From JAMXLO01 sp963850535 (GTDB lineage: Bacteria > Pseudomonadota > Alphaproteobacteria > Acetobacterales > Acetobacteraceae): DNA of 64,000 bases. Under the pieces are notes generated by a model. It was not told the origin of the DNA. It saw nothing but the letters and a program-made list of their open reading frames with translations, and made no database searches. The stretch covers positions 62,001 to 126,000 of the forward strand of contig CAWKMC010000024.1 in NCBI GenBank assembly GCA_963850535.1, given 5' to 3'. A program made the position numbers and the translations under genes. Shown here piece after piece: positions 37,129-47,307 of this stretch (position 1 is its first letter; every line of letters starts with the position of its first letter).

Positions 37129-38846
37129 TGGTCGACCCAATCCGACTGGAAATCATTCGCGGCGCTATTCGCGCCGCGCAGGCCGAGATGGATGCACTGC
37201 TGGAGCGCACCGCGATCAGCGCATTCATACGCGAGAAGAAGGATTTCTACACCGCGCTGTTCGATGCGGATGGTGTGATGGTGGTTGGCTCCATGGTGCC
37301 GATCTTTGGCGACATTACCGGCCCAGTATTCGCCCGCTTTGCAGCGGACACCATGCAGGAGGGCGATCTCTATTGGTACAGTGATTGCTATGCGTCCCGT
37401 GGCGCAGTGTCGCATTCCAATGATCAGGTGTTTCTGGCCCCGGTGTTTCACGATGGGCGCCGCGCCGCGTTCGTCATGGGCTGGGCGCATTTCTCCGATA
37501 TCGGGGGGCTGCGGCCCGGATCGATTAGCTCGGATGCCACCGACATCTTTCAGGAAGGCATCATCATCCCGCCAACCAGGCTGATAGAGGCTGGTGCGGT
37601 GAATGAAGCAGCCCTGGAGATCTTTCACCGCAACTCGCGTTACCCGGAGCAGAGTCGTGGCGATACCCGCGCGCTGATGGCATCGGTGGAACTCGGCGTG
37701 CGACGCGTCATAGAACTGCTGGGACGGTTCGGGCCGGACGTAATGGCTGACGCCTTTGGGCAACTGTTCGCTCGCACCCGCGAACTGGTGCGAGAGCGTT
37801 TGCGTGAGACGTTCCCGGTGGGGACGCATCGGTTCAGCGATGCGATCGACTCCGACGGCCACGGCAACGGGCCGTTTCGTATCCGCCTGGCTTTGACCCG
37901 GACGGTGGATGACCGCTTCGTGTTCGATGCGACAGAGACGGACGATCAAGCGCCTGGGCCAGTGAACTTTCTGATGAACCCGGACGTGCCGGGGATGGCG
38001 CTGGGATTGTTCTTTCTCGGCGGCGATCCGGCGCAGGTGTGCAACGCGGGTGGACCGCGTGCGCTGGATGAGGTGAGGCTGCGGGAGGGATCGCTGTTGT
38101 GGCCGCGGTTTCCTGCGCCACTCGGACTGCGCGGCATGACCATGATGCGGTTCCTGGCGACATTGAACGGTTTGGTGAATGCTGCAGGAGGCAATGCGCC
38201 AGCCTCGCACTCTGCCTACGTCATCATCATGTTGCGCGGCACCGACCGCGGACGCCAGTTCCTGATGTCGGATGGTGTGGGAGTGGGTTACGGCGCACGT
38301 GACACATCCGACGGGATTGATGCTGTCTATTTCGTCGCGCAGGAGAACTATCCGGTCGAATTCCTTGAACAAGGTTATCCGGTGCGGTTGCTGCGTTACG
38401 GCATCAATTGCGATAGCGGCGGGCCGGGTCGTTTCCGTGGTGGGGCCGGCGTGGTGCGCGAATACGAGGTGCTGGCTGAACAGGCAGTGCTGTCGATGCG
38501 CATCGACAGTGTATTGAATCCGCCCTGGGGCGTCGCCGGTGGCATGCGAGGCGGCACCGGCCGCGCCCTGGTCAATCCAGGCAAAACGAACGAGCGGACG
38601 CTCGCACCGCTGTCGGATGGCACGGTTCTGCGACGAGGCGACATCTTGCTGCTAGAAACTGGGGGCGGTGGCGGCCGTGGCCATCCGTTCGAGCGACCGG
38701 CTGAGCAGGTGCTGCAGGATGTACGGGATGGCTTCGTTTCGATGGCCGCGGCACGGCGCGACTATGGTGTGGTCATCGCGATCGACGCACTTGATGCCGA
38801 TGCCACGCGGTTGCTCCGTAGGCGCAACGAGTTGGTCCAGGCATGA
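37128..38846 (+). CDS. hyuB: Hydantoinase/oxoprolinase B subunit
   Basis: A 572-residue HyuB-family protein. VDPIRLEIIRGAIRAAQAEM is the family N-terminus; SAFIREKKDFYTALFDADG and VFLAPVFHDGRRAAFVMGWAHFSDIGG hold the conserved metal-site region; FRGGAGVVREYEVL and LLLETGGGGGRGHPFERP close the C-terminus. With HyuA it forms an ATP-dependent enzyme that opens hydantoin, N-methylhydantoin or 5-oxoproline rings; related pairs carboxylate ketones. The ATG overlaps the creatininase stop (TGATG). The pair order B then A is reversed relative to many operons but not rare. Confidence 0.9.
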   Translation: MVDPIRLEIIRGAIRAAQAEMDALLERTAISAFIREKKDFYTALFDADGVMVVGSMVPIFGDITGPVFARFAADTMQEGDLYWYSDCYASRGAVSHSNDQVFLAPVFHDGRRAAFVMGWAHFSDIGGLRPGSISSDATDIFQEGIIIPPTRLIEAGAVNEAALEIFHRNSRYPEQSRGDTRALMASVELGVRRVIELLGRFGPDVMADAFGQLFARTRELVRERLRETFPVGTHRFSDAIDSDGHGNGPFRIRLALTRTVDDRFVFDATETDDQAPGPVNFLMNPDVPGMALGLFFLGGDPAQVCNAGGPRALDEVRLREGSLLWPRFPAPLGLRGMTMMRFLATLNGLVNAAGGNAPASHSAYVIIMLRGTDRGRQFLMSDGVGVGYGARDTSDGIDAVYFVAQENYPVEFLEQGYPVRLLRYGINCDSGGPGRFRGGAGVVREYEVLAEQAVLSMRIDSVLNPPWGVAGGMRGGTGRALVNPGKTNERTLAPLSDGTVLRRGDILLLETGGGGGRGHPFERPAEQVLQDVRDGFVSMAAARRDYGVVIAIDALDADATRLLRRRNELVQA

Positions 38847-38904
38847 TGGGCAGATCGAGTCTGCCCGTTGTTGTGGAAGGCCGGGCTGGCGTCCGGGTCC
38901 GCGC

Positions 38905-40911
38905 TTGACGTTCGCGGTTGCTGTCGACATCGGCGGCACGTTTACCGATGTCACCTTGCTGGAACAGGCCACCGGTCGCCAATGGCGTGCGAAGACGGCC
39001 AGCACACCAGCAGACCCGTCGCAGGCGTTCATTGCTGGCGTGCAGGTGGTACTCAACGACGCGCGCGTGCTCCCGCAAGAGGTGGTGCGGGTGCTGCATG
39101 GCACGACAGTGGCGACAAACCTTATCCTGCAAGGCAGGACTGCGCGCACCGCGTTGGTAACAACGCTGGGGTTCCGCCACGTGCTGGAGATCGGTCGGCA
39201 GGATATTCCGCGCCACGCCAATCTATTTGCATGGGTGAAGCCAAAGCGCCCGGTGCCGCCGGCGCGGGTTCTGGAGGTGTGTGAACGGATCGGGCCAGGT
39301 GGTACGGTGTTGACACCGCTGGACGAGGCCAGCGTACACGATGTGTCGGCCATTTTGCGCCGGATGGACGTACAGGCTGTGGCGGTGTGCCTGCTGCACT
39401 CTTTCGCAAACCCTGCGCATGAGCAGCGTGTAGCGGAACTGCTGCGCGCCGCTCTGCCGGATGCGATGGTGACGGCATCCGTCGACGTGCTTCCGGTGGT
39501 GCGCGAGTATGAGCGCAGCCTGGCGACCATCATGAACGCTGCCGTGATGCCGGCGGTCACCACTTACATACAGCGCCTGCAGGGTCATCTGGCGGACGCG
39601 AAGATTAGCGCACCGCTGTTGTTGATGCAGTCTAACGGCGGAGTTGTCGGCGCCGCGGCGATAGCTCGAACACCGGCATTGACGGTGCTGTCAGGTCCCG
39701 CGGCGGGAGTGGTCGGCGCTCGCGATGTTGCTGCCCGTACCGGCATTTCAGACATCATCACGATCGATATCGGTGGCACGAGCGCCGATATTTGTTTGTT
39801 GCGCGGAGAGCGGATCGAACTCACGCAGCGAGGCCATATCGGTGGATGGCCTTTGCCGCTGCCAATGATTGATATGGTGACGATAGGCGCAGGCGGTGGC
39901 TCCATCGCACGCTTGTCTAATGGTGCCCTAACGGTCGGGCCCGCGAGTGCAGGCGCCGTGCCCGGTCCCGCGTGCTACGGCATCGGGGGCGAGGAACCGA
40001 CTATCACCGACGCACACCTTGTCCTTGGGCATCTCCCCGCAGCGTTGCTCGGCGGCCGAATGACATTGCACACAGCACTGGCTGAACGTGCGATCCGCTC
40101 TTATGTCGCCGAGCCGCTGGGTCTGTCATTGCATGATGCGGCACGCGGCATTTTGGCGATCGCCGATTCGAATATGGTGGGTGCGATCCGCGTCGTGTCG
40201 GTGGAGCGTGGCCATGATCCGCGCGATTTCGCGCTGGTGGCTTTCGGCGGCGCGGGTCCGCTGCATAGCTGTTCATTGGCTGACCACCTGGGGATTTCGT
40301 GCGTGCTGATTCCTCCCGCCCCCGGTGTGCTGTGTGCCGAGGGCCTGCTTGCAGCGGGATTAAAGGCGGAGTTCTCGCGCACGATGTCACGACCGGACCA
40401 GTGGGACGCTGCAGAGGGAGTGTATCTTGCGCTCGAATCAGAGGCGCATGCTTGGTTCACTGCGGAACAGGTAACAGAGCGTGATAGGACGATCACCCGC
40501 ATTGCACTGCTACGCTATGCCGGTCAGGGCGCGGAACTTGCGATTGTCTGGCCAGGCACTGCGGACTCAGCGAGACAGGTATTTGCCGAAGCGCACCGGG
40601 CGCTGAATGGCTTCACGTTGGAAACACCAGTGGAGTTGATAACTCTGCGCGTGGAAGCGGCAGCCAGCGCACCGACGCCGGCATCCAGGAGCCTTCCGAC
40701 CGGAGTTGGCGCAGTGCCGATTGGACGACAAGTGGTGCAGCATGCGACCGGCGCGTTGGAGGCACCAGTTTTCGATCGGTCGTCGCTCGGCGCGGGCGAT
40801 CAGTTCGATGGACCCGCGGTTGTCACTCAGTTAGACGCAACGACGCTGCTCGCGGCAGGATGGCGCGCGCAGGTGTTGGGCTCCGGCCCATTGATGCTGC
40901 GGAAACTCTGA
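38905..40911 (+). CDS. hyuA: Hydantoinase/oxoprolinase A subunit (ATP-dependent)
   Basis: A protein of about 668 residues with an actin/acetate-kinase-like ATP fold. It begins with VAVDIGGTFTDVTLLEQ, has VLHGTTVATNLILQGRTARTALVTTLGFRHVLEIGRQ, SNGGVVGAAAI, a second phosphate motif TIDIGGTSADICLL and GAGGGSIARL, and ends in the usual C-terminal beta domain. It supplies ATP-driven activation of the ring carbonyl for HyuB. The start is unclear: the best in-frame codon is the TTG at 38905 just before the first beta strand, 58 bases after hyuB, without a clear Shine-Dalgarno. Confidence 0.9.
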   Translation: MTFAVAVDIGGTFTDVTLLEQATGRQWRAKTASTPADPSQAFIAGVQVVLNDARVLPQEVVRVLHGTTVATNLILQGRTARTALVTTLGFRHVLEIGRQDIPRHANLFAWVKPKRPVPPARVLEVCERIGPGGTVLTPLDEASVHDVSAILRRMDVQAVAVCLLHSFANPAHEQRVAELLRAALPDAMVTASVDVLPVVREYERSLATIMNAAVMPAVTTYIQRLQGHLADAKISAPLLLMQSNGGVVGAAAIARTPALTVLSGPAAGVVGARDVAARTGISDIITIDIGGTSADICLLRGERIELTQRGHIGGWPLPLPMIDMVTIGAGGGSIARLSNGALTVGPASAGAVPGPACYGIGGEEPTITDAHLVLGHLPAALLGGRMTLHTALAERAIRSYVAEPLGLSLHDAARGILAIADSNMVGAIRVVSVERGHDPRDFALVAFGGAGPLHSCSLADHLGISCVLIPPAPGVLCAEGLLAAGLKAEFSRTMSRPDQWDAAEGVYLALESEAHAWFTAEQVTERDRTITRIALLRYAGQGAELAIVWPGTADSARQVFAEAHRALNGFTLETPVELITLRVEAAASAPTPASRSLPTGVGAVPIGRQVVQHATGALEAPVFDRSSLGAGDQFDGPAVVTQLDATTLLAAGWRAQVLGSGPLMLRKL

Positions 40912-40914
40912 ATC

Positions 40915-41074
40915 GACCACGCGACGAGCGCCACTTTGGTGGGGCGGCTAAGAACCTTCGACGCGTACGACACACGGACGCGCAACCTCGTGGCGATCTC
41001 ACTTAGCGTATCCGCTCCGCCAACACGCGGTTCGCCAGGTCCTGCGAATACGACTTTTCTGGCCGCCCCGACAT
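40915..41074 (-). mobile_element. Degenerate IS630-type transposase N-terminus
   Basis: On the minus strand an ATG at 41074 reads MSGRPEKSYSQDLANRVLAERIR and stops; one frame over, TLSEIATRLRVRVSYASKVLSR continues. Together these resemble the N-terminal helix-turn-helix of IS630-family transposases (YS-x-DLR-x-RVL... then IA-x-RF-x-VS-x-S-x-V-x-K). The catalytic DDE part is missing and the match fades before hyuA. No terminal inverted repeats or TA duplication were recognised. It marks an old insertion between hyuA and the M20 gene. Confidence 0.45.
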
Positions 41075-41161
41075 CTTGCCTTCGGTCAAACCAACCGGAG
41101 ATCCACAACATACGCATTGCCGCCGGTTCAAAGGACAGGATTTAAGTCGGCGCGAGCCGCT

Positions 41162-42571
41162 TTAGCGGATGTGAACGCCGTATGGTGTGGATTCCTCACC
41201 AAGATCCCACCAGATGCCGGCGAAGGCGGCGATTCCCTCACGTGCCGGCGCTATTAGCAAGTGCTCATCTGGCCCGTGCTGCTTGCAGCCATTGTAGCTG
41301 TGCGGCACCCAGATCAGCGGGGTGCCCAGATGATCCACGAATACATCCCCTGGCAGTCCGCCCGACGAATTGGGGATCACCTGCACGCGCTGACCGAGCG
41401 TTCGTTCCATCGAGGTCACCGTCCAGCTCACCCAGGGGTCCGACGGGTCGGTGCGGCTGGCCGGCATCCGAATGCCGGCGTTCTCGATCCGCACGGAGCG
41501 GAACCCAGCAGCGTCGAGATGCCGGCGCAACGCCGGCTCGAACGTCACCGGATCGGTGTCCACGGTGTAGCGGATCTGGCAATGCGCCCAGGCGTTTGGC
41601 GCGACTGCATTCACCGGATTCTCCGGCCGCCCCGACACCATCGCCAGCACGATGAAGCTGTTCCAGCCATAGATCTTCTCAGCCGCCGACAGACCGGGTT
41701 CTCCCCAATCAGGTTCGATCGAGGCGGCCTCCCCACCGCCGCCGACTTCGCAGCCCGCCAGCACCGAGCGAACGCTTGCAGGCAGACCATTACTCGGCAG
41801 CCAGTCGCGTACCTGGATGCGGCCGTTTCGGTCGATGATGGTGCCTAGGGCGTGGGTCAGTACCACCGCGGGGTCGGTGGTCAGCCCGCCCCAGTGTCCG
41901 GAGTGTACGCCGCCCGGCCGCAGATCGACCACAAGATCGAAGTGAAACGTGCCGCGGGTGCCAGTGGCGATGGTTGGCACCTCTGGCATCACGCGCGGAC
42001 CATCGCTGCCGATCAGTACGTCGGCCGCTAGTTCGCGTTGATGCTGGGCGACGAACTCGCGCAAGCCGATGGACCCACGCTCCTCGCAGGTCTCCAGCAC
42101 TAGCTTCAGGTTGAAGCCAATTTTTCCCCCGCGCTCGTCCAGCACGGCCTCAAGCGCCGAGAGGTTCAGCGCGTGCTGGCCCTTGTTGTCGGCACTGCCG
42201 CGGCCATACCAGCAATTGCCCTCTTCTTGCAGCCGCCAGGGATCAAGCCCGACGCGCCACTGATCCTCCAGGCCACGAACCGTATCGCCGTGGCCGTAGG
42301 TCAGCACGGTCGGGCGCGCAGGGTCCTCGTGGCGTTCGGCGGTCAGAATGGGGCCGAAGCCGGATCTTGGATTTGGGTGGATGGAGACCTCGAAGCCGAG
42401 GCGCTGCAGCCAAGGACGCATCGCTGCTTCCAGGTACCGCTGCACATCGGCCTCGTGGCCTGGGTCCTGCGAGGTGCTGGGAATCGCGACCAGATCCGCC
42501 AGCCGGTCGCGAAAGCCGTTGCTGTCAAAGAACGCCAAGGCTCGTGCAACAGCGCCATCCCGGGATGCCAT
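41162..42571 (-). CDS. M20-family metallohydrolase (peptidase/deacylase/carbamoylase type)
   Basis: A 469-residue M20 dizinc enzyme: VLTYGHGDTV with the first His and Asp, YGRGSADNKGQH with the bridging Asp, ETCEERGS with the catalytic Glu pair, a dimerisation domain from about residue 215 (GTFHFDLVVDLRPGGVHSGHWGG) and the last ligand in PHSYNGCKQHGPDEHLLI. Members cleave dipeptides, N-acyl or N-carbamoyl amino acids. It stands opposite the hyuBA pair and next to an MFS carrier; N-carbamoyl hydrolysis after a hydantoinase would be logical, but the sequence does not prove it. It starts 9 bases after the MFS stop. Confidence 0.9.
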   Translation of the reverse strand: MASRDGAVARALAFFDSNGFRDRLADLVAIPSTSQDPGHEADVQRYLEAAMRPWLQRLGFEVSIHPNPRSGFGPILTAERHEDPARPTVLTYGHGDTVRGLEDQWRVGLDPWRLQEEGNCWYGRGSADNKGQHALNLSALEAVLDERGGKIGFNLKLVLETCEERGSIGLREFVAQHQRELAADVLIGSDGPRVMPEVPTIATGTRGTFHFDLVVDLRPGGVHSGHWGGLTTDPAVVLTHALGTIIDRNGRIQVRDWLPSNGLPASVRSVLAGCEVGGGGEAASIEPDWGEPGLSAAEKIYGWNSFIVLAMVSGRPENPVNAVAPNAWAHCQIRYTVDTDPVTFEPALRRHLDAAGFRSVRIENAGIRMPASRTDPSDPWVSWTVTSMERTLGQRVQVIPNSSGGLPGDVFVDHLGTPLIWVPHSYNGCKQHGPDEHLLIAPAREGIAAFAGIWWDLGEESTPYGVHIR

Positions 42572-42580
42572 GTCTGTCTC

Positions 42581-43847
42581 CTATTCGCGACTAACGTCCA
42601 CATATTCGGGGACGGTCAGATAGACCCAGATCAGGTTGGCCAACAGCAGCGCAGCGGTGATCAGGAACACCCAGCGCAGGCCGAACGAGGCGGCGATCGC
42701 GCCGCCGGTCAGCGGACCCAGCGAATTGCCAAGGAAGCTGGCCGAGGCCGTCATGCCATAGACCGTGCCGCGGTCAGACCGCGGCACCATGCGGCCGATC
42801 AGCGCGTTAGCGGTCGGCAGAATGCCGCCGATGAACAGGCCGACACCGAACCGCTCCAGCGCGAACACCCAGTAGCTCTGCGCGAAGCCTTGCGGCAGGC
42901 TGGTCAGCGTGGCGCCCAGCAGGCAGATCAGTAACACGCGACGGTATCCGATCTCGTCGCTGTGCTTGCCAAGGAGCGGCACCGCAATCATGCCGGCGAG
43001 GCCGGTGACGGAAAAGGCAACACCTCCGAGGGTGGCAAGGTCCGGCCGCGGCCCGGTCAGTTCTTGCACGAACAGCGTTACCACCGGCTGTACCGCACGA
43101 GGTACCGAACTGCGCCATCAGCAGCACGAAGAACAGCGGCAACACGCCAGTGGCCCCGATCAACAGTGCCAGGCCGCGCAGGCCACCTCGCCTGCGACGG
43201 CCGCCATCGGGGCGCACGAAGCGCTCGGGGACGCCACGCCACACCAGGAACACTGCAGCAAAGGTTATGGCGGAGGTGCAATAAAACGGGATGCGGTAGC
43301 TGCCGGTGAGGTCGGCGAGAATGCCACCGATCACCGGGCCCACGAGCGAGCCCACCAATTGCCCGGTGCTGAGCCAACCGAGGGCGTAGCCCAGACGCTG
43401 TTCGGGCACTTGGCTGGCGACTAATGCCATTGCGGTCGAAGAGAAGCCGGCGAACACGCCCATCAGCGCGCGGGCACCAAAGAACTGCCATACGTTCAGC
43501 GACAGGCCCATCAGCGCAGTGAAGAACGCAATGGCGCAGCTCGAGCGGATCAGCATCGGCTTGCGGCCGTAATTATCGGCCAGGCGACCCCAGAGCGGCG
43601 AAGCGAAGGCTGCGACGAATGAGGTCGAACCGTTGAGGATGCCGGACCACAGGTCGATGCCCGCCTCGGTGGTCACGCCGAGTTTGGGCAGAAACAACGG
43701 CATGATCGGGCTGAGGAAGCTGAAGGCCATGGTCATGATGAACTGGATGCCGACCATGGCCCACAGAGTGACCTGCCAATGGCGGTCTGGGCCGATCTCT
43801 CCGTGCGACCCGCTCGAGGCCGACGCTTGGTCTGCGGCATCTGTCAT
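42581..43847 (-). pseudogene. MFS exporter/carrier split by a +1 frameshift
   Basis: Two frames give one MFS protein of about 421 residues. The first runs from ATG 43847 (GTG 43865 possible) through FSFLSPIMPLFLPKLGV, the loop GRLADNYGRKPML and helix pairs to LLMAQFGTS at about 43098. It resumes one base later as AVQPVVTLFVQELTGPRPDLATLGG and continues to the end, with PLLGKHSDEIGYRRVLL as the second loop. Dropping the base at about 43097 restores the gene. The type resembles AraJ/MdtG-like drug or sugar efflux carriers. It lies 9 bases before the M20 gene and could import its substrate or export a product. Decay or sequence error cannot be told apart here. Confidence 0.82.
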
Positions 43848-44203
43848 TGACTGCGAGACTGGCACGCAGCTGTCGGAACGTCGAACCTTCGGCGCGGAGC
43901 TTACCGCCTGGTCAAGGTTTGCGTTTCCGCGCAGCTGAACAGGCGATCAAAGGGCAAGACGCAAAGCAGAGTACGATTGCACGGAAGCCCTGCTGGCTAG
44001 GGCACTGCCTCGGTAGGCCCTGGTCAGCCATTCCGGCACTGAGAATCCGGGCGCCTAACCCTCTTGGTCAATAGATATTGGTGCACTACCCAAACGGACA
44101 AATTGCGTAATTATAACGTTCCGCTAGTTTTTCGGATACGCCCACGGGCGATGACCGACCAAAGACGTAGAATACTTCCACCGCATTTTTAGGGATAGAT
44201 TTT
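43848..44203. other. Intergenic stretch, AT-richer than its surroundings
   Basis: About 355 bases between the divergent MFS and repeat-protein genes. The right half (44060-44203) is clearly richer in A and T than the rest of the window and contains ATTGCGTAATTATAACG-like sequence that could hold a promoter for the repeat protein. No convincing gene, RNA or terminator was seen. Confidence 0.5.
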
Positions 44204-46043
44204 ATGGATAGCTTAACCAAGAGCGGCACAGATTCGCTCCTCGCTCCGCTTGCTATACTGATCAATCAGATTGGTTATTCCAGCGTCGACCTTGCGTCCG
44301 GCGATCCTGGCGACACGCTGGGATTGCTGCCGCAGCCCCACCAGATTGCCGATCATGCCGGCGAGACTCTCGCCTATACGGTCACGCTAACCAACACCGG
44401 CGGCGCCGACCTCGCCAATGTCGTAGTGTATGACGGTTCGGGCGCCATCTTGGGCCAGAATGCCGAGATTGACGGTGGCGAATCGCGGTCGTTCATTGGC
44501 CGATATAACGTTGCGCAGGCTGACATCGATAACGGCACCATCGCCATCGCCGCGAGAGCCACCGACGACAACGGCGACCAGGTTTTTGCCACAACAAGCG
44601 TGCCGGTTCTGCAACTCCCCGGACTTCTCGATCGCCGCAGATTTCAATACGACATCTTACGATGTGCGCAACGATAGCAAAGTCGATCACAGCTATCAGG
44701 CCATCAACTACACCGTCACAGTAACCAATACCGGCAACGAGACCTTGACGGGGCTCCAGACGGCCGACGGTCACAGTCTGAATCATCTGGACGTCGGCCA
44801 ATCATGGACCTACACCAGCATGTATCATGTTACTCAAAGCGATATAGACAGCGGCGGAGTCAGCACCGCGTCAGTGCCGCCCACTGAGGGCATCGCAAAC
44901 ACGTTCTCGGTGACCGATGATCAGGGTGATCATGCATCGACCACCGTGACAACACCTGTCGTACAAGATCCCAAAGCGTCGGTTCTCCTGGTATCCAGTG
45001 ATAAAACCTCGGTCGATCATGCCGGCGAGGTGATCAACTTCACTGTCATAGAGGCCAATACCGGCAACGTCACGCTCGACACAACGACCACAGAAAAACT
45101 GAACGGTGTTTGGACCGCACTGAGCACCGACACCCTGCTGCCGAGCCAGGCCAAATTGCTGCACTACAGCTACACCGTAACCCAGGCCGATATGGATGCC
45201 GGGCTCTCGATCGGCACCATGGTCGAGATAAAGTCGCCGCAGGCTGTTTTCGGTGACAACTCCTGGAAAGGGGTGCAGGTGGGCTTAGATCAGAAGGCCA
45301 CCGTCAACGTCGAGAACCTCGAATCGTTCGACAACGGCCAGACATGGTACTTCCATCAGATGCCGGGTTTCGCGACCCCCGCCAACATCCAGGCAGCGTT
45401 CAAGAATGCCACTGGCAGCACGCCGAATGTGGTCGGCTACACCACGGCGCCGAACGTCGGGGTCGGCACACAGGTGTCCCGTGCAGCGCTGGTCACTAAC
45501 ACTGGCAATGTCACGGAGCATCAACTCAGTGTTCGGGGTTTCGCCTTCGATTCGTCTGACCTGGCTCCAGGTGCAAGCATGCTATCGCACGTGGCCTCTG
45601 GCACCGCGGCCACCTCGGGAACTTACACAAGCAGCGTCTCGGTGAATGGCAACCATACGGTTACCTATGGGTGGAACACTCTCGTCCCGTTTGCTCTCAC
45701 CTCGAATACAGACGCCGCGTCGTACAGCGTCGGCGACACGGCTGGAGCCGGTATCATCAGCCTGGCTCTCAACACCCCACAACAGTCATCCTTTGTCTCG
45801 TCTCCCAGTCAAGCTACCAACGACCCGTGGGCTGCAATTGACGCGATGCTGGCCAAGGTCTCGTCGGACCTGCAAGGTGCGGCCGCTCAAATCCAAGCAG
45901 CCACGGACTATGTTCACGGCCTGCCACCTTTGCCGAGCTTACCGTTCATGCAACCGCAGAGTGCTCCCACCGGCAGCTTTAGTATGAGCGATCTCCAGGC
46001 GGCATTGAACCAGCTACAAAGCCTAGGTTTGCCGCACGGCTGA
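44204..46043 (+). pseudogene. DUF7507/DUF11-like repeat protein, one +1 frameshift
   Basis: The first frame (ATG 44204 to about 44618) and the second (to the stop at 46043) together encode about 612 residues. Three or four repeats of a surface-type beta module are visible: TLAYTVTLTNTGGADLANV, INYTVTVTNTGNETLTGL and INFTVIEANTGNVTLD, each followed by a SFIGRYNVAQADIDNG / TYTSMYHVTQSDIDSG / HYSYTVTQADMDAG strand. Asp-His-Ala-Gly-Glu occurs before several repeats. There is no clear signal peptide, so export, if any, would be by another route. The C-terminus is Ala/Gln/Leu-rich helix. Removing one base of CCCCGG at 44617-44622 restores the frame. AT-richer codons than neighbours suggest transfer. 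Function unknown. Confidence 0.7.
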
Positions 46044-46239
46044 GACGGCAAGGTTTGAGGCAGGCGCCCGCACTCGCCTGCCTCACCTCATACCGGCAAC
46101 CCGTGGGTGCATGGGCGCAAGCCGAGCGTTTCCTGCCCGGCTCACTTCTGTCCAGCCAGATATCGTTATTACTGATGTATCGGTGCCGTAGTGCGGCCAT
46201 TCGTGTATTTCGTCAGCCAACCAGAGCACAATGCTATCC

Positions 46240-46621
46240 GTCACCTAACGAGTGGAGCGGCTCGTCTCGCTCGTGTTGACGCTGAAAGTCCGGCAATAGG
46301 CGAATCAGTGTGCGCCGGAGAGCGTGCGCTACCCGACGCCGTGATCTCGATCGCCAAGAGATTCGTGCCCTTCCACTCCACCTCAAAGCGCAGCCTGAAC
46401 CGGTGCGGTGCAGCCTCCCAACGATTGACAGTGTTTTTGAGTTTTGGGCCATCCGGCTACCGGAATGGCGGTCCATACGATGCTGGAATGTCGCGCCAGC
46501 GTCCGCCGAGCAAGCCGAAGCGGAGATCGCCCTCGGCCATAGCATGACGAATGAACTCCCGTGCCTTGCCGCGAGCCTCGGTGCTGACTGGCCTCGCCTC
46601 GGCTAAACTTCAGCGTGGCCA
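46240..46621 (-). pseudogene. Degenerate hypothetical gene
   Basis: Minus-strand reading gives coherent pieces in different frames: MATLKFS from 46621, then ARGKAREFIRHAMAEGDLR and FGLLGGRWRDIP, a stop, then WEAAPHRFRLRFEVEGHE and LLAIEITASGSARSP. The pieces look like one small soluble protein broken by at least two frame changes and a stop. I do not recognise the family. The flanking bases 46044-46239 and 46622-46776 hold nothing I can support. Confidence 0.28.
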
Positions 46622-46776
46622 TCGAGTGTCTCCTTTTCCGCACCAAGCCTCATCCATCTTGAAGAGACAGTGTCGCGGTCCAATCGGCAATCTTGTCGAC
46701 GAGGGCCCACCCTTGGCAGCCGTTGGATAAGCTGATGGAGATGGGTGCCATGGGGGAAGCCATAATCGGCCGGGGC

Positions 46777-47307
46777 CTATGCGCCCAAGTCGGCAAGAAG
46801 TTCGTTCGCAGTCGCCGTCAAGTCAAGTCCCTTTTCGATGATCCAGCAGTGTAACACGTCTCGTGCCCCCGGCTTGCGCACCTTCAGGACAGGTTCGCTG
46901 TCCGTGCTTCCATATTCGATCTGCACGTCGCCGTCCTCGTCGCCCATGGCGAGAATGGGAGAACGCCCATTCCGTAGGTCGGTAAGGAACGACCTCGCGG
47001 TTGCGGCTGACATCCGAAGGAAGCCAAGCGTTTGCGAGGCCGATGCACCCACCGCGTCTCTGACGATGTGGATGGTCATGCTTGCCCGCGCGATGGCCGG
47101 CTGTTCTGGAATAACCCTGAATCTGAAGGTGACACCGCCACCGCTTATTTCGACCGGCGTGTGCCTCTGTCGGACAGGAGGTGTTGGCGACTGATCGGCA
47201 GACGCTGGCGGAACGGTAGGTCGCGCCGGCTTCGCCTTCGGGTTTTCAATGGGGAAGTCAGGATTGGGTGCGCCGGGCGGGGCGCCGCGAATAGGTGTAA
47301 GAGCCAT
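46777..47307 (-). CDS. Hypothetical protein with Pro-rich N-terminus
   Basis: A 176-residue protein. ATG 47307 has AGGAAG six bases upstream, giving MALTPIRGAPPGAPNPDFP; an extension to 47445 lacks support. Residues 1-60 are Pro-rich and probably disordered; the rest has alternating strands (GGGVTFRFRVIP, MTIHIVRDAVG) and a helix RMSAATARSFLTDLRNGRS, ending in LDLTATANELLADLGA. No signal peptide or known motif. It stands alone in the scarred accessory stretch. Confidence 0.6.
   Translation of the reverse strand: MALTPIRGAPPGAPNPDFPIENPKAKPARPTVPPASADQSPTPPVRQRHTPVEISGGGVTFRFRVIPEQPAIARASMTIHIVRDAVGASASQTLGFLRMSAATARSFLTDLRNGRSPILAMGDEDGDVQIEYGSTDSEPVLKVRKPGARDVLHCWIIEKGLDLTATANELLADLGA

Noticed and set aside
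37107..38372. 421-codon minus-strand frame opposite hyuB
   Set aside because: Antisense to a clear HyuB protein.
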